A DNA stretch of 64,000 bases from Myxacorys californica WJT36-NPBG1 (GTDB lineage Bacteria; Cyanobacteriota; Cyanobacteriia; Leptolyngbyales; Leptolyngbyaceae): positions 1 to 64,000 of the forward strand of contig JAHHHO010000029.1 of NCBI GenBank assembly GCA_019359315.1. The letters are read 5' to 3'. Below, piece by piece: positions 18,174 through 26,755 of this stretch. Position 1 is the stretch's first letter. Every line of letters begins with the position of its first letter. Position numbers and translations under genes: made by a program. The notes under the pieces were generated by a model. The model was not told where the DNA came from. It ran no database searches and saw only the letters and a program-made list of their open reading frames with translations.

Positions 18174-19139
18174 CTACTGATGTTTAAATCCAAATATTTT
18201 TACAATAAACATCGCTAAAACATTAACCGCTAATGTCAGCGCAAACAGAATTAATGATAAATACATTAATGCACCAATATGCAGTTCATCTAATGCTTCG
18301 GGAAACTGATTGGCGAGAATAGCAGGAATCGTATTTCCAGAATCGAGCAATGAGGCGCTGATCAGATCAGAGTTGCCGATCACCATCGTCACTGCCATTG
18401 TTTCCCCTAATGCTCGTCCCAATCCTAAAATGACGGCTCCGGCAATGCCAGACAAACTTGCTGGCAGCAGAACGGTGCAGATCATTTCCCAACGAGTCGC
18501 CCCAAGAGACATAGAAGCGGTGCGAAGATCAGACGGAAAGGACGCCATGACATCGCGGCTGATCGCGGCGATCGTTGGCAAAATCATAATGGCTAAAATG
18601 ACACCTGCCACGAGCATACTGGGCCCAAAGGTCTCGGTACTAAAGAGTGGAATCCAACCGAATTGATTGTGCAACCAAAGCTGAATTGGCTTGAGAATAG
18701 GAATCAACACAAAAATTCCCCAAAGTCCGACAATAACGCTGGGAATCGAGGCGATCAGTTCAACTAAAAATCCAAGCGGCGATCGCACCCAAGCGGGCAA
18801 GAGTTTTTCACTCGTGACAATGGCAACAAAAATTCCGATCGGAACGGCAAAGAGCAGCGCGATCGCAGACGATACAACCGTACCGTACAGATACGTCAGT
18901 GCCCCAAACTGGAGTTGATTGACATCCCAGTCTTGACTTGTCAAAAACGCTGCACCAAAGGTATTGATGGCGGGGAATGCTTGTTTGAAAATGACGCTTC
19001 CCATCCAAAATAGGAGTGCGATCGCGGCAAGTGCAATGATCTGGAGAAACCAGGCAAAACTGAGATCGAGCCAAGCTGTGTCTCCACCCACAATCGATTC
19101 TGATTTAAGAACTTCTGATTGAGCTTTGGAAGAATTCAT
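18174..19139 (-). CDS. pstC: Phosphate ABC transporter permease PstC
   Basis: A 321-residue permease with six predicted membrane helices after a polar N-terminus of about 27 residues. Family landmarks are AVPIGIFVAIVTSEKL, ELIASIPSVIVGLWGIFVLIP and RTASMSLGATRWEMICTVLLP (EAA-like coupling loop), then GRALGETMAVTMVIGNS. It is the partner of PstA. It follows pstS with a 239-bp gap that contains a terminator-like hairpin. Confidence 0.96.
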   Translation of the reverse strand: MNSSKAQSEVLKSESIVGGDTAWLDLSFAWFLQIIALAAIALLFWMGSVIFKQAFPAINTFGAAFLTSQDWDVNQLQFGALTYLYGTVVSSAIALLFAVPIGIFVAIVTSEKLLPAWVRSPLGFLVELIASIPSVIVGLWGIFVLIPILKPIQLWLHNQFGWIPLFSTETFGPSMLVAGVILAIMILPTIAAISRDVMASFPSDLRTASMSLGATRWEMICTVLLPASLSGIAGAVILGLGRALGETMAVTMVIGNSDLISASLLDSGNTIPAILANQFPEALDELHIGALMYLSLILFALTLAVNVLAMFIVKIFGFKHQ

Positions 19140-19160
19140 CAGGTGACGGGTCAGTAGAAA

Positions 19161-19193
19161 ACCAGAAAAGGGGCATCTGTACAGAAGTGCCCC
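19161..19193 (-). terminator. Terminator or attenuator hairpin between pstS and pstC
   Basis: GGGGCA (19170-19175) pairs with TGCCCC (19188-19193). The internal TCTGTACAGA is itself palindromic and extends the hairpin. On the minus strand the stem is followed by TTTTCTGGTTTTC. This would stop part of the transcription after pstS, raising binding protein over permease. Confidence 0.7.
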
Positions 19194-19378
19194 CTAGAGG
19201 GTGTGAAACCTAAACAACGTCAGAAAGGCGATTAGAAAAAGGGCTTACGCAGATCGCAATGGAGAGACAAGTAAAGGACTGTAACCCCAATCGTCCTCTA
19301 CCAATCTGCTTTAGAGCAATGCGCCCGAAACGCAGCTCTAAAGGAACGGCGACAGCCCTCACAGGTGTGATCAGACTT

Positions 19379-20422
19379 TTACTTCACTTCGCTCTGAACT
19401 TGCTGAAGCGCACGGTTTGCCGTGTCAGCAGGGATGCGGGTGAAGTCGAGAGAAGCGTTGACTTCTTGTCCTTCTGTTAGGACATACTGCACCCATTTTT
19501 TAACAGCGTCTGCCTTTTGGGGATCGTCATATTTCTTGTAAACCATCATCCAGGTCAAACCCGTGATGGGGTAGCCGTCGCTGGGGTCACCCTCAAACAC
19601 GCGAAAGTTGGCGGGAAAATTGATCACCGAAAGCGCTTTGTTCGTATTCTCAATCGATGGCGTGAGGTACTCGTTTTTCTTATTTTGCACCGCCGCGATC
19701 GCCAAATTGTTCTTCTTGGCGTAAGAATACTCAACATAGCCAACCGAGCCCGGTGTTTTCTGCACCAGAGCGGCAACTCCAGGATTTCCGCGACCTTTGA
19801 GCGGATTGGTTGTCCAGCGAGGAGCCGTTCCGACGCCCACGCGACCTTTGAAGTAAGGGCTAATGGAACTGAGATGATTGGTGAAGATAAACGTCGTGCC
19901 GCTCCCATCTGCTCGCACCACTGATTTGATTGGAGAGTCTGGAAGATTCACGCCAGGATTGTCTTGAGCAATCTTCGGATCGTTCCACTTAGTGATGCGC
20001 CCTGCAAAAATTTCAGGCAAGACTTGGCGAGAAAGCTTGAGATTAGCGACACCAGGGAGATTGTAAACTGGAGTGACCGCGCCGCCAGCCGTTGGTACAA
20101 GAATGACACCGCGCGAGACTTTATTCATCTCTTCATCGGTCATAGCAGCATCGCTACCGCCGAAATCGACAACCCCTGCGATCAGTTGGCGAATTCCGCC
20201 ACCGCTCCCGATCGCTTGATAATTCACCGTGATATCAGGATTCTTTTTCTTAAATTCGGCAATATACTTTTCATACAGCAACGCCGGAAATGTTGCTCCA
20301 GCTCCATTGACCGGGATAGCTTGAGCAATGGCAGTCAAGATGGGGCTGAGCGTGATCGCAGCCGTTACCGCAGAAGCAGTGATAGCGCGACGTACAACGG
20401 ATGCAGAGAGTGTCATTGTCAT
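19379..20422 (-). CDS. pstS: Phosphate-binding protein PstS
   Basis: This protein of about 347 residues has a signal peptide (hydrophobic run ASAVTAAITLSPILTAIAQA), so it is the periplasmic phosphate receptor of the Pst importer. The N-terminal NGAGATFPALLYEKYIAEF, GSGGGIRQLIAGVVDFGGSD and VRADGSGTTFIFTNHL segments contain the phosphate-binding Ser/Gly/Asp loops. I took the ATG at 20422; the codon just before it is TTG. A PHO-box-like element lies about 85-115 bp upstream, and a terminator-like hairpin follows the gene. Confidence 0.96.
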   Translation of the reverse strand: MTMTLSASVVRRAITASAVTAAITLSPILTAIAQAIPVNGAGATFPALLYEKYIAEFKKKNPDITVNYQAIGSGGGIRQLIAGVVDFGGSDAAMTDEEMNKVSRGVILVPTAGGAVTPVYNLPGVANLKLSRQVLPEIFAGRITKWNDPKIAQDNPGVNLPDSPIKSVVRADGSGTTFIFTNHLSSISPYFKGRVGVGTAPRWTTNPLKGRGNPGVAALVQKTPGSVGYVEYSYAKKNNLAIAAVQNKKNEYLTPSIENTNKALSVINFPANFRVFEGDPSDGYPITGLTWMMVYKKYDDPQKADAVKKWVQYVLTEGQEVNASLDFTRIPADTANRALQQVQSEVK

Positions 20423-20507
20423 CAAAAACCGATATACGGCAATTCAGGTAACAACGACAACAGTACAACTAGAGTAGTTAAGCGAAGACAAACAAATTAA
20501 TAACAAC

Positions 20508-20537
20508 TGATTAAATAGAGTTAAATCTTTGATTAAG
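20508..20537 (-). promoter_or_regulatory. PHO-box-like triple repeat upstream of pstS
   Basis: On the minus strand: CTTAATCA (20537-20530), TTTAACTC (20525-20518), TTTAATCA (20515-20508), with spacers of 4 and 2 bases. The cyanobacterial PHO box is three PyTTAAPyPy(T/A) repeats about 11 bp apart, bound by SphR. A fourth similar unit, CTTAACTA, lies at 20482-20475. Position upstream of pstS supports phosphate-starvation control. Confidence 0.72.
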
Positions 20538-20678
20538 AGAACTAAAACACCAACTAGAATCAATAATTCACTACAAATTATGACAAAAATGATTTGAAAT
20601 GAGATCTAACTGTAGGCACAAAGTGATTTAACATGGAGATCGGCCGCAGTAACAATAGAGCCAATCAATTAAACAATC

Positions 20679-20710
20679 ATTAAAGCAATCCAGCACATTA
20701 AAGCAATCCA
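20679..20710. repeat. Tandem duplication before the TonB-like gene
   Basis: ATTAAAGCAATCCA is found at 20679-20692 and 20697-20710, an 18-bp period, ending six bases before the ATG at 20716. Confidence 0.88.
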
Positions 20711-20715
20711 ACGCG

Positions 20716-21831
20716 ATGATGAAACCATCCTTACCTGCGATCCCCCCTTCTATTCAAGCATTGGTTAGACCGATGCTATTTGTGGCACTGGGACTTCATG
20801 CGTTGATTCTTTTTGTGCCGTTACCAAAAGAGCAGCAGAAGCCGCCAGAGAACAAAGAAACACCCGTTAAGATCACTCAGCTTCCGACAACAAAAGCGAA
20901 TTCTCAACCTAAATTGCCCAAGGCAACGATTAGCGCGGAGCGCAACTCCATAGGAACCGCAAAACCCAACAAGCCAACGCTGCCTAAAATTAATCGCATC
21001 AGCCCAAATTCAGTCGTTCAAAGGTCAGTAACTCAGCCGCAATCGCGCCAAGTAGAGGAATCTAATTCACCATCTAGAAGTCAGCCGCTCAATAAGACAA
21101 CTGAGACTGCCGCGACTTCGTTTGCTGATTTTCCTCAGTATCAACCTTCTACGCCCGATTGCTTTGAAAAAGGATTGGGCGAAAACTGCCGTGTGGCAAC
21201 CGCCGCTTTAACCACCGTTGAAAGCTTTTATCAATCGGCTCCCAAAGCCAAAGGATTTACAGTGACGCCCGCAGAAAATGGCGCGGGCACAAAAATATTC
21301 AGCGTCACTGCTAAAAGCGGTGAAACTCGCTATCTCAGTTTATTTAGCGATGAGCCAACTACCGTGATTTTGCTCTCTAGCGAGAAGATTACAGATTTGG
21401 CAAGTTTGAAGGGATCAGTTAGCCCTCCAGCCGACTATGTTGAACTGTTGGCAACGGTTTTACCGGAAGGCAATCGCTCAGACAATCCAGCAAATAATGC
21501 TAATCCAGATCAGTTTGGGCAACCGCAGATGTTTTATAACGTTGTGGATGAGGCGGAACTCCAGAAGGGAACGATTCCTGAGATGCGTCCGGGAATTGAC
21601 ACCTCGCCCAAACTTGCCCTCGGACAAGCTCCGGCAACCTTCTATAGCGCCACGCTAGAACCAGAGTTGAAAGGCATATTTGATGAAGTTGCGAAACAAG
21701 GGCAGTACGGCGGCGGCGACCTCTACCGCTTGAAAAAAGGAAGCACAACGATTTACCTCAATCTCATTCCGGTGAAAGGACAGGAAGGCACGATCGTAGT
21801 GACTTGGCTAAAAGATCCAACAAAAGGATAG
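20716..21831 (+). CDS. TonB-like membrane-anchored protein
   Basis: A 371-residue protein with a short cytoplasmic N-terminus, one transmembrane helix at about 17-36 (PMLFVALGLHALILFVPL), a Pro/Lys/Ser-rich periplasmic stretch at about 37-140, then a globular C-terminal region with a CFEKGLGENCRV disulfide candidate. The order TM, proline-rich spacer, globular end is that of TonB, although the C-terminal domain is not a recognisable TonB fold. exbD and exbB lie immediately beyond on the opposite strand, which supports a TonB-type energy transducer. It is divergent from pstS. Confidence 0.65.
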   Translation: MMKPSLPAIPPSIQALVRPMLFVALGLHALILFVPLPKEQQKPPENKETPVKITQLPTTKANSQPKLPKATISAERNSIGTAKPNKPTLPKINRISPNSVVQRSVTQPQSRQVEESNSPSRSQPLNKTTETAATSFADFPQYQPSTPDCFEKGLGENCRVATAALTTVESFYQSAPKAKGFTVTPAENGAGTKIFSVTAKSGETRYLSLFSDEPTTVILLSSEKITDLASLKGSVSPPADYVELLATVLPEGNRSDNPANNANPDQFGQPQMFYNVVDEAELQKGTIPEMRPGIDTSPKLALGQAPATFYSATLEPELKGIFDEVAKQGQYGGGDLYRLKKGSTTIYLNLIPVKGQEGTIVVTWLKDPTKG

Positions 21832-21908
21832 ACGTAAGAAAACCGCAGAAACCTCGGTATAGGTCTGTGCGGCAACAGGTGGTCAAACTAAATAAAAGGG
21901 GATGCGGT

Positions 21909-22316
21909 TTACTCGATCGCTAGCGAGATGCGATCGCCACCCACATCCCTCAGTACACCTAAGGTTTGGACGACCTTCTCATACGGAAGCGACTTATCCG
22001 CCTTTAAAATAATGTTACCCTTCGGGTTTTTCTGAAAATAGCCCACGACTTGCTGAGCAATCTGAGTATCGTTGGCTGTAGTGTTGCCGATCATGACTTG
22101 TCCTTGTCTAGTCATACCAATCACCAGCGGATCGGGCGGCGTTTCCTTACTTACTCCCTGTTCTGTACTCGGCAGCAATGCATCAACCGATTGGAAGTTG
22201 GTTAATGACATAGACACTACAATAAAAAATGTCAGAATCGTCATGATCACATCCATCATTGGAAGAAGATTCAATTCTGGCATTTGAGAGCCGCGACTTT
22301 GATGTTTAAACTTCAT
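21909..22316 (-). CDS. exbD: ExbD/TolR-family biopolymer transport protein
   Basis: A 135-residue protein: short cytoplasmic N-terminus, one transmembrane helix (LLPMMDVIMTILTFFIVVSM) with the proton-path aspartate Asp22, and a periplasmic domain. With ExbB it forms the proton-driven motor that energises TonB. The exbB stop is separated from this start by 2 bp, so the two are coupled. It is convergent with the TonB-like gene; the 77-bp gap contains CCGCA/TGCGG hairpin sequences. Confidence 0.92.
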   Translation of the reverse strand: MKFKHQSRGSQMPELNLLPMMDVIMTILTFFIVVSMSLTNFQSVDALLPSTEQGVSKETPPDPLVIGMTRQGQVMIGNTTANDTQIAQQVVGYFQKNPKGNIILKADKSLPYEKVVQTLGVLRDVGGDRISLAIE

Positions 22317-22318
22317 GG

Positions 22319-23002
22319 TTATCCTCGAAGGGCAACTTCAGGAGCAGAGGATCGTTCGATTTCGTCTAAAAGTGGCTCGTACCACACTTGCCGGTAAATC
22401 AGTTCTAGCTCACCGCCGACTCTTGAGAAATATTCAACTTGCTGAGCTTGCAGCGTCACAGAAATCCGAAAAACACACAGCGCTAAAATTGCCACGACCA
22501 TACCGACTGCGGTTGACATGAGAGATTCACCGATTCCCGCCGCCACTTTTGTCGTGTCTGTTGAGGTGCCCCCACCACCGATGTTGAGGTTATTAAATGT
22601 GAGGATAAGACCTGTCACCGTTCCCAGCAGTCCCAGAAGCGGCGCGAGGGCAACCACGGTTTCTAGTAACTTGTCGCCCTTTCGCATATTGGCAAATTCT
22701 TGGTCGCCTGCCGTTTCCATCGCAAGGCGAAAGGTTTCGGGCGTCGGCTGCTTGAGCTTGAGGGGCGCTAACAGAAATCGACCGAGTGGCATGGATTTCG
22801 ATCGTTCTGCGATCGCACGGGCATCAGTCAAACTATAGCGTGCTGCTTCCAAAATATCATGGGAAAGTTGTGCTTCGGTTCGCCACAACTGGAACCAAAA
22901 TACACTCCGATCTAGCGCACATGCAAGGGTCGCGATCGACAAACCTGCAAGAGGAATGACGACTGGGCCACCTTTACTTACAACTTCGTACAAATTGGAC
23001 AT
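22319..23002 (-). CDS. exbB: ExbB/TolQ/MotA-family proton channel protein
   Basis: A 227-residue protein with three transmembrane segments: one near the N-terminus (VVIPLAGLSIATLACALDRS) and two in the C-terminal MotA/TolQ/ExbB domain. The signature is LETVVALAPLLGLLGTVTGLI and GIGESLMSTAVGMVVAILAL. It would build the pentameric stator around ExbD. It is first in a two-gene minus-strand operon with exbD. Confidence 0.93.
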   Translation of the reverse strand: MSNLYEVVSKGGPVVIPLAGLSIATLACALDRSVFWFQLWRTEAQLSHDILEAARYSLTDARAIAERSKSMPLGRFLLAPLKLKQPTPETFRLAMETAGDQEFANMRKGDKLLETVVALAPLLGLLGTVTGLILTFNNLNIGGGGTSTDTTKVAAGIGESLMSTAVGMVVAILALCVFRISVTLQAQQVEYFSRVGGELELIYRQVWYEPLLDEIERSSAPEVALRG

Positions 23003-23355
23003 TAAGCTAGGAAAAATTTAAGTTAGCGATGAATGCAACAGCGAAAACGATGCTTCAGATGCAGCAATTGATGCACAACAAGTCCCTACTTAGAATAGCG
23101 GAAGAGAACCGTGTGATAGTTAAGCTTAGGTAAGAAAGGCAATAACTTTAAGTTAAAAAATGAATTTGAGCTTTCATCTAATGCTTCGTTAATTGTTAGT
23201 AGCCCAACAATTCTATAGTTAAGTTTTAGATGCGTCTGCTCTGCCTTATCGTGAATTCACCGACGTTCGTTTCTGTAAATACGATATTCTGTAAATACAG
23301 AAATTGGTAAGACGAAAATTCGCGAATTACCTTTGTTGATTCATGGAGATAGAAG
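23003..23355. other. 353-bp spacer with palindromes
   Basis: Divergent promoter region between exbB and the RHH protein gene. It contains the perfect palindrome GTGAATTCAC (23251-23260) and, shortly after it, TTCTGTAAATACAGAA, a 7-bp inverted repeat with a 2-base centre. Either could be an operator, for example for the neighbouring ribbon-helix-helix protein. That link is inference. Confidence 0.45.
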
Positions 23356-23829
23356 ATGGTAGGTAAAAAAAGTAAAGCTGGTACAAACTCTAAAGCAGTT
23401 TCACCCAATCCCTCTAAAACAATCGAGAACAATGGTGTAGCTGAAAGCCCCGTTCCGGAGACCTCCCCAGCAACAGTAGAACCAATTGAAGCCAAAGAAC
23501 TAACTACAGAACTAACTACAGAGAAGAAGTCTACTGAAGCCAAAAAAGCAACTAAACCAAATTCTGATCGTGCCGCGAAGAGTACAAACAACGGGCAGAC
23601 TGTAGAAACCGTTGAGCCACAAACTGATAAAAAGTCGGCGAAAAAGCAAGAACAGGCAGCTAAAAAAGCGGAAAAAGAGGATTCCTCTGAGAAGTCAGTG
23701 AAAATGAAGCGTCTCACGTTGGATATCTCTAAGCCGTTGCACAAAGCGATTAAGGCGAAGGCGGTTGAAGAAGGCGTGCCGATGGCAGATATGCTGCGAT
23801 CGCTGCTAAAAACCCATTACGGCCAGTGA
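23356..23829 (+). CDS. Lys/Glu/Ala-rich protein with C-terminal ribbon-helix-helix domain
   Basis: A 157-residue protein. Residues 1-115 are low-complexity and highly charged (repeated TTEL, EAKKA, KKAEKE), probably disordered or coiled. Residues about 116-157 read MKRLTLDISKPLHKAIKAKA then VPMADMLRSLLKTHY, the beta-helix-helix pattern of CopG/Arc-type DNA-binding proteins. It could be a repressor or a nucleoid or partition protein; I cannot choose. A good Shine-Dalgarno (GGAG) precedes the ATG. A palindrome-rich spacer lies upstream. Confidence 0.75.
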   Translation: MVGKKSKAGTNSKAVSPNPSKTIENNGVAESPVPETSPATVEPIEAKELTTELTTEKKSTEAKKATKPNSDRAAKSTNNGQTVETVEPQTDKKSAKKQEQAAKKAEKEDSSEKSVKMKRLTLDISKPLHKAIKAKAVEEGVPMADMLRSLLKTHYGQ

Positions 23830-23965
23830 TATCTCGCCCTAAATCTCCCCTGCTGATCTGCAATGCCTGATCCATTAGAAGCGCCTAAGCATAGCGCTCT
23901 GGTTCTTTTGCTGCAGGACAACGGTGAATGTCGAATCTTTTCCACTCAGTAACGTTAAAGTAAGC

Positions 23966-24003
23966 GCTATCTCTAAGGATGGATGCTATCTCTAAGGATG
24001 GAT
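23966..24003. repeat. Perfect 19-bp tandem duplication
   Basis: GCTATCTCTAAGGATGGAT occurs twice without a gap, at 23966-23984 and 23985-24003, in the spacer before the exosortase gene. Confidence 0.93.
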
Positions 24004-24112
24004 GTCTATCAACATAATAGTACTGAAAAGCTCTATCCGCAGAGCCTCGCGCTCAGCCCAACGAATTCAGTAATGTCATTCACCAGGCGGTAACTAGGTT
24101 GATTTAGCGATC

Positions 24113-24943
24113 GTGAAATTTTTTGATGCAAAGTTTCTACTGCTCGGAGTCGCCGTTGCGCTGACAACGCTTCACTTGACTCTAGTGTGGCGGAGTGAGC
24201 ATCCTGAATTATTAGAGCCAAGCGTGTTGTGTTGGTCGGCAGCTTGGTTCTTAACATGGCGGCAAGATTGGAGCAAGTTTAATAGCGGACGGACGGCAAC
24301 TAGCGTTGGCGTCCTTGCGATCGCGTGGATTTTGCTTCGGAGTGCATCCATTACAGGATACGACTCATTCTTGCGATTTGCCCCTGTTATTTCGGGCGTC
24401 AGCTTAGTGCTATTGGCGTCTGGGTTTGGGCAACTGCGACAGTACTGGCGCGAGTTGGTTATTCTTGGATTTATTGCCATTCCAACCACGAGTTTGATGG
24501 CAGCACTGGACATCTCCCGCCCAACCGCAGACTTTGCCAGCAATCTGTTATGGTACGCAGGCTATCCTGTCACCCAGCAAGGCGTTAATCTGATTATGCC
24601 AACCGGAACCGTAGAAGTCTATTCTGGATGTTCTGGCATTGGCCTAATCTTTCAACTGCTTACGCTGACGTTCATATTTGTGATGCTCTTTCCGTTGAGC
24701 CGTCTTCAGACATTGATGTTACCGATCATTGCTGTTATCGTTGGTTTCGTAATTAACGGGATTCGTGTTGCGTTGATGGCAATTTTATTTGCCCAATCAA
24801 AACGAGAGGCATTTGATTACTGGCATTTAGGCAATGGCTCACTCATCTTTTCACTGATCGCTGTTTCGTTACTCGGCGGAGTGTGCTACCACCTATTAGA
24901 GCAAGCAGAGCGCTCTGATGTGCAAGAAGGAGCCGAGCCGTGA
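24113..24943 (+). CDS. crtA: Cyanoexosortase A
   Basis: A 276-residue multi-pass membrane transpeptidase/protease of the exosortase family, which processes proteins with a PEP-CTERM sorting tail. The catalytic set is visible: Cys173 in EVYSGCSGIGL, Arg218 in FVINGIRVALM and His238 in DYWHLGNG, each beside a membrane helix. About eight hydrophobic segments are present. The start follows a short spacer with a 19-bp duplication; I use the start at 24113 (GTGAAATTT). The next gene, its system-associated partner, overlaps by 4 bp. The symbol follows the TIGRFAM-style name as I recall it. No PEP-CTERM substrate is seen in the window. Confidence 0.9.
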   Translation: MKFFDAKFLLLGVAVALTTLHLTLVWRSEHPELLEPSVLCWSAAWFLTWRQDWSKFNSGRTATSVGVLAIAWILLRSASITGYDSFLRFAPVISGVSLVLLASGFGQLRQYWRELVILGFIAIPTTSLMAALDISRPTADFASNLLWYAGYPVTQQGVNLIMPTGTVEVYSGCSGIGLIFQLLTLTFIFVMLFPLSRLQTLMLPIIAVIVGFVINGIRVALMAILFAQSKREAFDYWHLGNGSLIFSLIAVSLLGGVCYHLLEQAERSDVQEGAEP

Positions 24944-25620
24944 AGCAGTGGGAACAAGTCCGCAGTTACCTGTTAGCTGCTACGTTACTAGGGAGCCTGG
25001 GTGTTTTAGGAAAGCTCGTTCTCTTTCCTAAAAATCAGATGCCGGACATGCCAACATATACGTTTCCAACAACAGTGCCGCTGCAAAAGTGGCGGTTTGT
25101 GCAGAGCTATCCGATGACGCTTCAGAAGGAGACTGCACCTGCTCTCGTAACCAGCGTCGATGCTCAAACGGTAGCGGGTCAGCAGTATCGATACATCCAA
25201 AACGGAGCGCCATTAACGATCGAGATGCGCTACTTTGTGGACACTTACATTCACGTTCCGTCTATTCTAGAAGACTCAACGCTCGCCTCTCGTAAGCCGG
25301 ACTACAAAGTACTCAACTCAGCAACGGGAGAATATGCGCGATTTGAAGAATTTGGCAAAGTGCATCAGAGTGCTTGCGTGACGCAGTACGGTGGAACTTC
25401 GGTCAGCGATCGCCAGTTACGCCAACGCCAAAACACCCTGCCTGTGCTGTCAAAGCGCTTTTTCCCGTGGTTCTTGGGTCAAGCTTCATTGCGGGATTTG
25501 CGCTGCGTTTGGGTCAACATGGCGATCGAAACTCGGGCGTTGAATGCAAACTCGCAACTGCTAGATCAAACGTGGTCGGAGTGGGTGCAATGGTGGCAGA
25601 ACCATTATCCTGATTTGTGA
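24940..25620 (+). CDS. Cyanoexosortase A system-associated protein
   Basis: A 226-residue protein with one N-terminal membrane anchor (LLAATLLGSLGVLGKLVLFP) and an extracytoplasmic domain containing LPVLSKRFFPWFLGQASLRD and LRCVWVNMAIE. This matches the protein that usually follows cyanoexosortase A and resembles the EpsI-type partner of other exosortases. Its exact role in sorting is unknown. Start GTG at 24940 overlaps the exosortase stop (GTGA), so the two are translationally coupled. Confidence 0.85.
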   Translation: MKQWEQVRSYLLAATLLGSLGVLGKLVLFPKNQMPDMPTYTFPTTVPLQKWRFVQSYPMTLQKETAPALVTSVDAQTVAGQQYRYIQNGAPLTIEMRYFVDTYIHVPSILEDSTLASRKPDYKVLNSATGEYARFEEFGKVHQSACVTQYGGTSVSDRQLRQRQNTLPVLSKRFFPWFLGQASLRDLRCVWVNMAIETRALNANSQLLDQTWSEWVQWWQNHYPDL

Positions 25621-25704
25621 TGCGAGCCTCTGAGCGTCTCTCGCCGGAGCAAGAATGATGTCCGGCGTTAAGATTGGCGTTACAAAAGAACCATTGAATT
25701 GCAG

Positions 25705-26661
25705 TTATTCCAATCGCACCGTTAAAGTTCGAGTCTGGGTTTCGTGGGGTTGCAGTATCGCGGCGGTTCCCTTTTGACAAGCGGTTTCTAAGTCATAAGG
25801 CATGGTTGTACACGGCTCTAAAATCAATACATAGCGATCGCACCAACCGCCATAGCTTTGAAACACCCAAACGTAGGGAAAATCGGCTGTGTCGAATCGT
25901 AATTTCAGCGTTGATCTCAGCGGAGTTGTGCCGTTCTCCAATCGTGACTTAGAAATGCCACATTCGCCCACGGCTAATTCTGAACTGTAAAAGAATTCTT
26001 GAAGCTGCGACGATCGCGCTCGGGTGTGCTGCACATTCACTTCGTTTCCGGCTGCATCTAATGCTGTTGGAAACTGAGTTTTGCCGTCGCGTCCGATGAT
26101 GCGGCTAAAGTCGAGAACCACAGGTTCGATGAGGCAATTTGGCAGCAAAATTTCGTCACCGGGTTCAATCGCGATCGCGGCATGTTGCTTAAACAAAAAC
26201 GGAATCTCTTGATCTGACTGATTTTGAAAGCTGTAGGTGAGGGTGAACTCTGGCTCTGTTGGGTGGAGTTGAATCCTTTTTTTGACGTGTACCGGAACCG
26301 TGTGACACATCAACTCAAGATGCAGGTCAAAAGGCACATGCGATTTTACACCCCAAGCTTGCGACCAAAACTCGCCATGATCGACTAGTTGATATGCCCG
26401 AAATTCACCTTCCACATCGTTTGGAAAAATCTCGTCCCAGCCGCCAGTCCAATTCCCATCAAACGAGGCTCCAAGGGCTAGGGTTCTAGTTTGTGACTCG
26501 TCGTAATCGGGCGGATGCCAAAGCCAATTCTGCCCTGTTTTTTTATCGCGTAGTTGATCGATTCGCCCTCCTAAATCGGGACGCACGACCAGTTGAAGTG
26601 CAGAATTTTCTAAATTAATCGCCTCAGAATTCTGTTGAGTCGATCCCAAATCGTGTCGCAA
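25705..26661 (-). CDS. Aldose epimerase / galactose mutarotase-fold protein
   Basis: A 318-residue beta-sandwich protein of the mutarotase-like superfamily: VRPDLGGRIDQLRDKKTGQNW, FDGNWTGGWDEIFPND and YVWVFQSYGGWCDRYVLILEP fit sugar-binding members. The usual catalytic His and Glu cannot be assigned with certainty, so it may bind or epimerise an uncommon sugar. The start is TTG at 26661 with AGGA about nine bases upstream; no ATG fits. It lies next to a GT2 gene, and a shortened copy of it lies on that gene's other side (27972-28457). A role in polysaccharide metabolism is inferred. Confidence 0.8.
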   Translation of the reverse strand: MRHDLGSTQQNSEAINLENSALQLVVRPDLGGRIDQLRDKKTGQNWLWHPPDYDESQTRTLALGASFDGNWTGGWDEIFPNDVEGEFRAYQLVDHGEFWSQAWGVKSHVPFDLHLELMCHTVPVHVKKRIQLHPTEPEFTLTYSFQNQSDQEIPFLFKQHAAIAIEPGDEILLPNCLIEPVVLDFSRIIGRDGKTQFPTALDAAGNEVNVQHTRARSSQLQEFFYSSELAVGECGISKSRLENGTTPLRSTLKLRFDTADFPYVWVFQSYGGWCDRYVLILEPCTTMPYDLETACQKGTAAILQPHETQTRTLTVRLE

Positions 26662-26755
26662 TACTTGATCCTCACATACTCTAGTAAAAATTTTACTGCT
26701 GTCCGAACTGAAACTTTAGCCAGTTTCAGAGCCTTTGCTGTTTTCAGAAGATCTG

